NCBI GenBank assembly: GCA_002348905.1 | Contig: DEBW01000121.1 | Location: forward strand, 1 to 9,075 | DNA: 9,075 bases | Origin: Ruminococcus flavefaciens | Lineage (GTDB): Bacteria > Bacillota > Clostridia > Oscillospirales > Ruminococcaceae | Direction: 5' to 3' | Shown here: positions 1 to 6,200 of the stretch, piece after piece | Numbering within the stretch: the first letter of the stretch is position 1 | Layout: every line of letters starts with the position of its first letter | Notes under the pieces: model-generated | Databases searched by the model: none | Told to the model about the DNA's origin: nothing | The model's input: only the letters and a program-made list of their open reading frames with translations | Made by a program: the position numbers and the translations under genes

Positions 1-1
1 G

Positions 2-24
2 GCAGGGAGCAAGCGGCTCCCTGC
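2..24. repeat. Intergenic palindrome (9-bp stem) at the left edge
   Basis: GCAGGGAGC (2-10) pairs perfectly with GCTCCCTGC (16-24) around a 5-base loop. No T-run follows on either strand, so it is not a classical terminator. The C-rich tail CACCCTC after it resembles the CACCCTGC that follows the palindrome at the right end of the window. This suggests both belong to a family of dispersed intergenic palindromes, which is an inference from two partial copies. Confidence 0.5.
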
Positions 25-67
25 ACCCTCGCAATTCGGATTTGAATTAAGGTTTATTTACAAACTT

Positions 68-95
68 GGGCGCACGATATGTGCGCCCATTTTTT
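68..95 (+). terminator. Rho-independent terminator of a plus-strand gene lying left of the window
   Basis: GGGCGCAC (68-75) and GTGCGCCC (81-88) form a perfect 8-bp GC-rich stem with a GATAT loop, followed on the plus strand by ATTTTTT (T-run 90-95). That makes it a strong terminator for transcription entering from the left. The T-run overlaps the stop codon (94-96) of the minus-strand JAB gene. Read on the minus strand, the same stem is followed only by AAGTTTG, so it may also end the JAB operon, but weakly. Confidence 0.8.
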
Positions 96-780
96 AAAAC
101 ATATAATTTTCAGCCCTGTTCAAAAACACGCTGTTCTTTTTTTCACGTATTGAGACAGCAGAATTATCCGAACAGGTGATGATATGGTCAACAAGAGTGA
201 TATCAATATTGCATAAAGCTCTGCTCATAGCGGCAGTTGAGAGTATATCCTCCTCAGACGGTTCAGGATTTGAAGAAACGTGGTTATGACCGACAAATAC
301 ATATTTTCCGTCATTATGAAGAACGAACTCTGCAAGCGCACGGCAGGATATCCTGACCGATGACCTCTCCCCTGCTCCGATGAATCTGCTGCTTATTATG
401 CGGAATTTCTCATCTGTCACCGCAGCAGCTATCATCTCATTCTGACATGAACGCAGGTACGCCGAAAAATATTTTTTAGCAGCTTCCGCTGAAGAAAGGC
501 TCTCGCTTCCGCAGTTGACTATGGCACATTTACGGCTCAGCTGAGGTATAAGGAAGAGCAAAGCGGCTGAACGCTGAGTAGCTCCGCAGCAGTTCATGAG
601 GAACATAGGATCAGAATCAGCAACGCTCCTGACGCTGCCATAATTTTTCATGATACAGTCAGTTATAGCTTCTGCGCTGCTTGCTCTTTCTGAGTATGTA
701 AGCAGCAGAAGGAGCTTTTCCCTGTCTGAAAGAGCGCTGATACCGTTCTCGGAATAACGCTTTTTAATATTCTTTTTCAT
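94..780 (-). CDS. Short RadC-family JAB (MPN+) domain protein with intact JAMM motif
   Basis: This 228-residue protein has the RadC layout: an N-terminal helical region (about 15-85) in place of the helix-hairpin-helix part, then a C-terminal JAB/MPN metalloprotease-fold domain (about 95-225). The zinc site looks complete: Glu115, then His165-x-His167 followed after seven residues by Ser175 and Asp178 (HxHx7SxxD), and the family's conserved Asp198-His199. The hairpin loop is degenerate, reading CCGATQ where GIG is expected. The ATG start is preceded by AAAGGGG at good spacing. The gene begins 15 nt after the stop of the upstream JAB gene, so the two are probably co-transcribed. Despite the name RadC, a DNA-repair role is poorly supported for this family. 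The true substrate is unknown, and the presence of all metal ligands only suggests hydrolase activity. Confidence 0.85.
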   Translation of the reverse strand: MKKNIKKRYSENGISALSDREKLLLLLTYSERASSAEAITDCIMKNYGSVRSVADSDPMFLMNCCGATQRSAALLFLIPQLSRKCAIVNCGSESLSSAEAAKKYFSAYLRSCQNEMIAAAVTDEKFRIISSRFIGAGERSSVRISCRALAEFVLHNDGKYVFVGHNHVSSNPEPSEEDILSTAAMSRALCNIDITLVDHIITCSDNSAVSIREKKNSVFLNRAENYMF

Positions 781-795
781 GCCGACACCCCTTTA

Positions 796-1479
796 TTAAC
801 TGCTATGTATATCAAGAAGGCTTTTGAACTCTACCTGTTTCCATTCATCGCTGCTGACGGCTATACATTGCATCAGTTCGATATTGAAAGGCTTTAGTTT
901 TTCTGAAAGCATAGCCGCTGAAATGCTGTCCTCCTTGAGGTTTATAGTTCCGCCGTGCTTTATGCCGAGGACTACCCTCTCGCAGCCGTTTCTCATTATA
1001 TCTGAAACGAGATGTCTGAATTCGCACTTGCTGAATGATTTTTTAGCACCGTTGAAACTTATCCTGCTGATAACTTCAAGTTCATCTCCGAGACATAGTA
1101 TAAGGTAAAGTCCAGAAGCAGCATCCTTGAAGTATCTGACGAAATAATCTGACACCTCCTTAGTGGTAAGCAGCTTTTCATATACCTGCATCTCCCTGTC
1201 GTACTCGCCGCACATATCTCCCAGCAGGCGGATGAATTCCGCAGCAGACCTTCCTATGCCGGTTACAGACATAAGTTCTTCTATCGGAGCATTGAGGATA
1301 TTATTTATAGTGCCAAACTCTTTTATGAGGGTATGTGCAAGCTCGTTTGTATTTATTCTTGGCAAAGCGTAAAACAGCACCAGTTCTAGGAGTTCATGCT
1401 CACAAAGAGAATCAGCACCGAAAGTCATAAAGCGCTGCCGGAGTCTTTCCCTGTGACCGCTGTGGATCATATCTCTCAT
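796..1479 (-). CDS. Short RadC-family protein with degenerate (MPN-minus) JAB domain
   Basis: This 227-residue protein is a paralogue of the gene just downstream. The N-terminus carries the GHRERLRQRF motif of clostridial short RadC proteins, then a helical region with an intact helix-hairpin-helix loop (VTGIGRSAA, about 71-83). The C-terminal JAB domain has lost its chemistry: the HxH segment reads IKHGG with one His (175), the Ser position is Leu181, the conserved Asp-His pair is Gln204-Cys205, and no Glu ligand is apparent. Asp184 remains. It may therefore be a structural or DNA-binding partner rather than an enzyme. Start choice: ATG at 1479 lies 10 nt from GAAAGGG. A GTG at 1488 is in frame, but only 1 nt from that site. 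It is the first gene of a two-gene unit with the intact JAB protein. Confidence 0.8.
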   Translation of the reverse strand: MRDMIHSGHRERLRQRFMTFGADSLCEHELLELVLFYALPRINTNELAHTLIKEFGTINNILNAPIEELMSVTGIGRSAAEFIRLLGDMCGEYDREMQVYEKLLTTKEVSDYFVRYFKDAASGLYLILCLGDELEVISRISFNGAKKSFSKCEFRHLVSDIMRNGCERVVLGIKHGGTINLKEDSISAAMLSEKLKPFNIELMQCIAVSSDEWKQVEFKSLLDIHSS

Positions 1480-1569
1480 CTTTGTCACGCCCTTTCAGTT
1501 GTTTATATATATCAAGAACGCCGTCCATCGCATCTGCTATGGCTGACAGCTTATTCTACTATATATAAT

Positions 1570-1599
1570 ATCATATTTTTATGAGATTTTGATTAACAA
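1570..1599 (-). promoter_or_regulatory. Possible sigma-A promoter for the JAB gene pair
   Basis: On the minus strand, TTGTTA (plus positions 1594-1599) and TATGAT (1570-1575) are separated by 18 nt, matching four of six and five of six consensus bases. Transcription would start near 1563, giving an 85-nt leader to the ATG. Because the region is so AT-rich, similar matches can occur by chance. Confidence 0.35.
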
Positions 1600-1722
1600 A
1601 CAATGTACATATATATAATATAATCTTGTAATATTGATATATTTATTCAATTATTTTATATCATTTCAAGCTTTGCAGGCGAAAATCATATAAAAATGAT
1701 TCAAAAATATATACATATCTTA

Positions 1723-1751
1723 TTGACTTTGTCAAGGAAACATGGTATACT
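1723..1751 (+). promoter_or_regulatory. Sigma-A promoter with extended -10 for the dockerin esterase
   Basis: TTGACT (1723-1728) and TATACT (1746-1751) are separated by exactly 17 nt, and the -10 is preceded by TGG, giving the extended TGn element. Both hexamers match consensus at five of six positions. Transcription would begin near 1758, leaving a leader of about 62 nt. A perfect inverted repeat, TTGAC-TTT-GTCAA (1723-1735), starts on the -35 box and could be a repressor operator. Confidence 0.8.
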
Positions 1752-1805
1752 AATATTAAATATTACGTAAATATGAACGAATTCTGAAATGGGAAATCAC
1801 TTTTC

Positions 1806-1812
1806 AAGGAGG
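1806..1812 (+). promoter_or_regulatory. Ribosome binding site of the esterase gene
   Basis: AAGGAGG is a full Shine-Dalgarno match 7 nt before the ATG at 1820. It fixes the start and predicts efficient translation. Confidence 0.9.
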
Positions 1813-1819
1813 ATAATCT

Positions 1820-4800
1820 ATGAAGTTTAAAAAACTGCTCAGTACCGTTACTTCACTTGCCCTGTCCCTCTCATCATTCGCAGGCATGAACGCAGTACTG
1901 ACAAACAACAATTTCACCGCACAGGCTGCAAATGCAAACTGGAAATTCGACTTTGGCGGCGGCGGTGCAGCAAGCGGCTATACCGGCGTATCTGCTTCTG
2001 ACGGATACAACGCTTCAAGAGGCTACGGCTTCGCTCAGACCGGCAATGTTCAGAATGTCAGCGCCGGCGGTCAGGGAGCTTACAGCGATGCCGTAAAATT
2101 CAACAACTTCGGCACAGGCAACACCTTCAACGTTGACCTTCCGAAAGGTCTTTACGAGATAAAGGTCGTTACCGGAAATGCTCCACGTACAACTATAAGA
2201 ATAGAAGGTATGGTTCAGATGATGAACCTCACTGGAAACAACGCAGTTGAGACTATACAGATACCGGTAACAGACGGTCAGCTCAACTTGCAGGCTATCG
2301 AGGGCATGAGCAAACGTGAACAGTCTATCGCCGCTGTCGAGATAAAGCAGCTCAATACCACAGGCGAAATGAAGCCTACTATATGGATATGCGGAGACTC
2401 TACCGTTGCGAACTACTACAACTGCGCTGATACTTCACAGCACGGCTGGGGACAGTTCCTCGGAAACTACGTTGACAGGAACTACTGGGAAATACGAAAT
2501 CAGGCTACCAGCGGTCAGTACGCAAAGGGATTCGTCAACGGCGGACAGTTCGCACCTATTGAAACTTACGGAAAACCTGGTGATATCTACATCATCGCTA
2601 TCGGTATCAACGACACGAACTACTCAAACGCTGACGAGTATACAAGCGTTGTTACCTCAATGGTACAGAAGGCAAAAGCCAAAGGTATGACCGTGCTCCT
2701 TGTTAAACAGCAGGGACGCAGAGGTGACCTTACAAGAAATCCTAAGCTTGGCGGGCGCTGGTTCGGCGGTCAGCTCGATGCTATCGGAAAATCTGAAAAC
2801 GTAAAGGTTCTTGACCTCTTTACTCCGTGGCAGGACTTCGGCTTGTCAAAGGGCTATGATGCAATGGCTTCATACTACGCTATACAGGCAAACGGCTCAA
2901 ACGACGACCTCCACCAGAGCAAAATGGGTTCACTGAAATTAGCCGAGATAATGTCAACTCTCTATGATTTCAGCGGCAACTCAGCAGCCGAGATGAACGA
3001 GAACGTCTACTACACATTCAAGAACGTAAACAGCGGATTATATCTTACCGCAGATGAGCAGAATATGAACGTCAGCCAGCAGAGCATGGATGATATGTCA
3101 AACGAATTTGCATGGCGACTGAAATCAACAGGTGACGGCTATTATACGATAAATTCGGGAATAGTAGTTATGGACGCTGATTATCTGCTTAACGTAAAGG
3201 ACGGAAGCAGTGCTAACGGTCAGAACGTAGAACTTAACGCATACGGCGGACACCCTGTCACAGATCAGCTTCCTGATTATGAGGACAGCCAAAAATTCAA
3301 GTTCAAGCGCAATTCTGACGGCTCATATACGGTACTCACAAAGTCATCAAACGAAAAATCTGCCGTTGAAGTTATCAATGCTCTCACAACAGCCGGTGCT
3401 AACGTACAGCAGTGGGAATTGAACGGTCATGACTGTCAGAAATGGACATTAACAGCAGTTAATCTTCCGCTCAACGGAAAATTCATATCAAAGCTTGTTA
3501 TAAATGACAGCGAACACGCTGACGCATGGAGCATAAAAAGCAACGCCTCCTCCGGTCTTAAAATGTTCGGAGACAGAGACTTCACAGTTGATGATCTTCC
3601 TGAGATACTCAAAGGCTCTGAGCAGATAGTAACAGCCTGCAACTCCAAGAATTTCGCATCAGATCAGGCAGTATTCACAGCTTCTTCTGACGAGACAGTA
3701 TATATTGCTCTCGACCACAGAGTTGACACACCTTCATGGCTCAGCGGCTACACAGCTACAGGCGATTCATTCATCTGCAACAACGAGCAGTATAACATCT
3801 TCGCAAAGGAATTCTCCGCAGGCGACAAGATAACTCTCGGACAGAACAGCACTATCTACAACTGCATGAACTACGGCGTATTCATACAGAAAAAGGCAGA
3901 GGTCACAACAACTGTACCTGAGACTACTACTACAACAAAGCCAGTTGAAACAACTACAGAAGCTCCTGAAGAGACTACAACCACAACAGCTCCGGCTGGC
4001 ACAACTCTCCTTGGCGATGCTAACTGCGACGGTAAAGTAACAGTTGCAGACGCTACAGCAATACTCCAGTTCCTCGCAAACAAGGACAAGTATAAGCTCA
4101 AAGATCAGGGCAGGATAAACGCCGATGTTTTCCAGACCGGCGACGGCATAACCGCAAAGGATGCTCTCTTTATACAGATGGTGGATGCAGGTCTTGAAAC
4201 GCTTCCGGAAGCTCCGGCAGCAACAACTGCTCCTGCAACTACAACTGAATCAACAACAACTACGACCACTACTACCACAACAACTACTACAGCTTCAACT
4301 ACAAAGAATTACTTCGCCGTTGACCAGACATGGAACGACGGCTGGGCTGAAAGTTCAAATGCAGGCTTCACAAAAACTACAGCAGCTATGGGCGACAGCG
4401 AGAACGTAGGCTACGTAAACCTCAACAACGTTGTAGGAAGCTTCGTTACATTCGATGTAAATGTTCCGGCTGACGGCAACTACATGACACATATCCGCTA
4501 CGCAAACGGAACAACTACCGACCGTAAGACAAACGTATTCGTAAACGGCGACACTGCTTCTTACTGGTTACAGTCCTTCCCTGGCACAGGCTCATGGACA
4601 GACTGGAACGAGATAGGTATAGTATTACCGCTCAAAACCGGTGCAAATACTATCAAATTCGAGTCAGCAGTAAGCGAGGGAGGTCCTAACTTCGACTACA
4701 TCAACCTCACTCTCACAGACGAGCCTATCGCTGAATTATTCGATCCGAATGCAGGTCAGCAGACAGTTGACGGAAGCAAGCCTGCTCTTTATCTCGCAGG

Positions 4801-5473
4801 CGACTCGACCTGTATGTACTACAACGCAAACAAGCAGTCCCAGAACGGCGGACCAATTCAGGGCTGGGGCTACTACATGACAGACTACTTCACCGAGGAC
4901 GTAAGCGTATACAATCACGCTATGGCAGGCAGAAGCTCCAAGAAGTTCTACGATGAGGGCAGATTCTCAGCTATAACGGAGAATCTCAAGAAGGGCGACT
5001 TTGTTATGATACAGTTCGCTATCAACGATGCAGGCAAGGCAAACGCTGACAGATACGCTCCGACCTGCGGAAACGTTGACAATCCGACATCCGGCTCATA
5101 CGAGTGGTATATGACATCATTCATCAAGGACACACAGGCAAAGGGAGCAACTCCGATACTCATGTCATGCACTCTCAGCGCAAAGTCCTACTCAAACGGC
5201 AAATTCAGTGCATCTTACACCAACTACAGCGATGCCTGCAAGAATCTTGCAAAGAAGTACGATATCCCGTACATCGACGTAAACGGCATAATGGTAGACC
5301 ACTACAACTCTGTAGGTTACAACAAGGCACTCTCCTACCACATGGCTGGAGCCGTACAGGGTTCAACTGATATGACACACTTCAACGAAGGCGGAGCTAA
5401 AGTCATTGCAGGACTTATAGCAAACGCAGTAAAGAAGCAGAGTATAGCAGGTCTTTCAGGATATGTAAAATAA
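1820..5473 (+). CDS. Secreted cellulosomal double CE12 esterase: CE12-CBM13-X-dockerin-CBM35-CE12
   Basis: This 1217-residue exported enzyme probably removes acetyl groups from rhamnogalacturonan/pectin or other acetylated wall polysaccharides. A signal peptide (about 1-36, AQA cleavage) is followed by an N-terminal beta domain (40-180). The first SGNH/CE12 esterase (185-388) has nucleophile Ser194 in GDST, Gly232, Asn264 in GIND, and Asp362-xx-His365. Next come a ricin-B/CBM13-like lectin (about 394-547, ending QKWTL) and a pectin-enzyme accessory domain (about 548-693, with GDRDF and TPSWL). Thr-rich linker 696-729, type I dockerin (730-795) and Thr-rich linker 800-828 lead to a CBM35 (829-969, RYANG, TGSWTDW, NFDY). 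The second CE12 (about 989-1205) has Ser996, Gly1037, Asn1069 and Asp1184-xx-His1187. Both catalytic sites look complete. The dockerin would anchor the enzyme to a scaffoldin cohesin. The gene is monocistronic, between its own promoter and terminator. Acetyl xylan activity is an alternative, since CE12 members vary. Confidence 0.93.
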   Translation: MKFKKLLSTVTSLALSLSSFAGMNAVLTNNNFTAQAANANWKFDFGGGGAASGYTGVSASDGYNASRGYGFAQTGNVQNVSAGGQGAYSDAVKFNNFGTGNTFNVDLPKGLYEIKVVTGNAPRTTIRIEGMVQMMNLTGNNAVETIQIPVTDGQLNLQAIEGMSKREQSIAAVEIKQLNTTGEMKPTIWICGDSTVANYYNCADTSQHGWGQFLGNYVDRNYWEIRNQATSGQYAKGFVNGGQFAPIETYGKPGDIYIIAIGINDTNYSNADEYTSVVTSMVQKAKAKGMTVLLVKQQGRRGDLTRNPKLGGRWFGGQLDAIGKSENVKVLDLFTPWQDFGLSKGYDAMASYYAIQANGSNDDLHQSKMGSLKLAEIMSTLYDFSGNSAAEMNENVYYTFKNVNSGLYLTADEQNMNVSQQSMDDMSNEFAWRLKSTGDGYYTINSGIVVMDADYLLNVKDGSSANGQNVELNAYGGHPVTDQLPDYEDSQKFKFKRNSDGSYTVLTKSSNEKSAVEVINALTTAGANVQQWELNGHDCQKWTLTAVNLPLNGKFISKLVINDSEHADAWSIKSNASSGLKMFGDRDFTVDDLPEILKGSEQIVTACNSKNFASDQAVFTASSDETVYIALDHRVDTPSWLSGYTATGDSFICNNEQYNIFAKEFSAGDKITLGQNSTIYNCMNYGVFIQKKAEVTTTVPETTTTTKPVETTTEAPEETTTTTAPAGTTLLGDANCDGKVTVADATAILQFLANKDKYKLKDQGRINADVFQTGDGITAKDALFIQMVDAGLETLPEAPAATTAPATTTESTTTTTTTTTTTTTASTTKNYFAVDQTWNDGWAESSNAGFTKTTAAMGDSENVGYVNLNNVVGSFVTFDVNVPADGNYMTHIRYANGTTTDRKTNVFVNGDTASYWLQSFPGTGSWTDWNEIGIVLPLKTGANTIKFESAVSEGGPNFDYINLTLTDEPIAELFDPNAGQQTVDGSKPALYLAGDSTCMYYNANKQSQNGGPIQGWGYYMTDYFTEDVSVYNHAMAGRSSKKFYDEGRFSAITENLKKGDFVMIQFAINDAGKANADRYAPTCGNVDNPTSGSYEWYMTSFIKDTQAKGATPILMSCTLSAKSYSNGKFSASYTNYSDACKNLAKKYDIPYIDVNGIMVDHYNSVGYNKALSYHMAGAVQGSTDMTHFNEGGAKVIAGLIANAVKKQSIAGLSGYVK
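3905..4006 (+). repeat. Thr/Pro/Glu-rich linker 1 coding repeat
   Basis: ACA/ACT-rich codons encode residues 696-729 of the esterase, with Thr runs broken by Pro, Glu, Lys and Ala. It joins the accessory domain to the dockerin and is probably flexible and a candidate for O-glycosylation. The low complexity also produces long stop-free antisense frames that are not genes. Confidence 0.85.
4007..4206 (+). other. Type I dockerin module, Ruminococcus type
   Basis: Residues about 730-795. The first calcium loop is canonical: Asp733, Asn735, Asp737, Gly738 and Asp744 in DANCDGKVTVAD, followed by an F-helix-like segment (ATAILQFLA). The second, starting at Asp769, reads DVFQTGDGITAKD. It is 13 residues rather than 12 and has Phe, not Asn/Asp, at the usual third position. 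Its GDG-I-xxx-D end and the helix DALFIQ are kept. Such irregular second loops are known from R. flavefaciens-type dockerins. The module lies mid-protein, not at the C-terminus. Confidence 0.9.
4212..4303 (+). repeat. Thr-rich linker 2 coding repeat with 13 consecutive Thr codons
   Basis: Residues 800-828 join the dockerin to the CBM35. The core is 13 Thr codons in a row, using ACA, ACT, ACC and ACG mixed rather than one repeated codon. The protein repeat is thus kept while the DNA is less prone to slippage. Confidence 0.85.
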
Positions 5474-5481
5474 AAAAAGCC

Positions 5482-5519
5482 AAAGGCTGTCGGATAAATT
5501 CCGGCAGCCTTTTAATTTT
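5482..5519 (+). terminator. Rho-independent terminator of the esterase gene
   Basis: AAAGGCTGTCGG (5482-5493) pairs with CCGGCAGCCTTT (5501-5512) through a 12-bp stem containing one G-U pair and a 7-base loop. TAATTTTA follows. It begins 9 nt after the stop codon. Confidence 0.85.
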
Positions 5520-5538
5520 ATATTGACTTTTTACGCAC

Positions 5539-5567
5539 AAAAAACACGAGCGCAATATGCGCCCGTG
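5539..5567 (-). terminator. Rho-independent terminator of the minus-strand metA operon
   Basis: In minus-strand RNA, CACGGGCGC and GCGCTCGTG (plus 5559-5567 and 5545-5553) form a 9-bp stem with one G-U pair and a 5-base loop, followed by six T (5544 to 5539). On the plus strand the wobble becomes an A-C mismatch, so the polarity is minus. It sits 6 nt after the last stop codon and faces the esterase terminator. Confidence 0.85.
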
Positions 5568-5573
5568 CTGAAA

Positions 5574-6200
5574 TCAAATATTTATAGGTGCTTCTCCGAA
5601 ATCGTCAGGGAGAGTTGTTGTCTCCTGACTGCTTTCATCGCTGCTTTCGCTGCTTGAATTGTCATTATTGCCGTATGAGTAGGAATAGGAGAATCCAAAG
5701 CTGCTGCTCTGTTTAGCCTGCTCGATATATGCAGCATAGAACTGACTAAAGCTTTCAAGTCCCATAGCCTGCCATAACCAGTCATACTTAGGATCAGAAT
5801 ATTCGCTGAATTCCTCAGGTACTTCGCCGGTCTCATCAAATTCTGCTATGTATTCGTTCTGATGATTGGCAAACTGTATCATATCCTCGTTGATGCCTTT
5901 GAATAAAGTAAACGAAAGAATGAAAGCTATCATCATGAAAAAGGATATTATCACGCTGAAAACAGCAAGCACTTTTCCGCCGTTTTTAGGTGAAAACAGT
6001 GCGATGCAGCCAAGTATGAGCGATATGAGCGACACTGCTGCCAAAAATACTCCAACTGCTGAATAAAGAGAGCAGCAGCTTAAAAGTACGGTGAGCAAGC
6101 TCAGAACAAAAGAGGTAAGAGCAAGTCCTATCGGCTTTTTAGGAGGTCGCTGCATATTGTAGTACTGAAAATTATTGTTCTGCTGGAACTGTTCGTTCAT
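5574..6200 (-). CDS. Three-TM membrane protein with Gln/Asn-rich N-terminus and Ser-rich tail
   Basis: This 208-residue protein has no recognised function. Residues 1-18 are Gln/Asn-rich, followed by RPPKK and three hydrophobic segments (about 24-45, 47-69, 77-100). Positive charges before TM1 and in the TM2-TM3 loop (SPKNGGK) place the N-terminus inside and the C-terminal 108 residues outside. That outer part is acidic (about 101-165) and ends in a Ser/Tyr-rich stretch (SYSYSYG, then a Ser/Asp/Glu run) and a TTTLPDD segment like a secreted-protein linker. The layout resembles DUF4190-like small membrane proteins, but this is only a likeness. The ATG has AGGAG 7 nt upstream and overlaps the stop of the preceding gene in ATGA, implying coupled translation. 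It is the last gene of the operon. Confidence 0.8.
   Translation of the reverse strand: MNEQFQQNNNFQYYNMQRPPKKPIGLALTSFVLSLLTVLLSCCSLYSAVGVFLAAVSLISLILGCIALFSPKNGGKVLAVFSVIISFFMMIAFILSFTLFKGINEDMIQFANHQNEYIAEFDETGEVPEEFSEYSDPKYDWLWQAMGLESFSQFYAAYIEQAKQSSSFGFSYSYSYGNNDNSSSESSDESSQETTTLPDDFGEAPINI

Larger units (their letters stand above)
1480..1819. other. AT-rich divergent promoter region
   Basis: This gene-free stretch separates the minus-strand JAB unit from the plus-strand esterase gene. It is strongly AT-rich with TA-runs: the near-copies CTATATATAATATCAT (1559-1574) and ATATATATAATATAATC (1608-1624) look like low-complexity promoter DNA. A short perfect inverted repeat, AATCAT/ATGATT (1684-1689 and 1696-1701), lies just upstream of the esterase promoter. 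No convincing coding frame, tRNA or riboswitch was seen. Confidence 0.7.

Noticed and set aside
94..1479. The two RadC-like genes as a broken single radC or frameshifted duplicate
   Set aside because: Each has its own start, ribosome binding site, full N-terminal and JAB regions and a normal stop. They are two complete paralogues.
3871..4101. Antisense frame rich in Val/Ser opposite the Thr linker and dockerin
   Set aside because: It is the complement of ACA/ACT repeats, which lack stops. It has no ribosome binding site and lies inside a well-supported gene.
4212..4303. Repeat array considered as CRISPR or tandem repeat element
   Set aside because: There are no spaced identical repeats. It is an in-frame Thr linker with mixed synonymous codons.
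4161..4409. Gln/Leu-rich plus-strand frame across linker 2
   Set aside because: A frame-shifted reading of the Thr codon repeat inside the esterase gene. Its composition is an artefact of the repeat.
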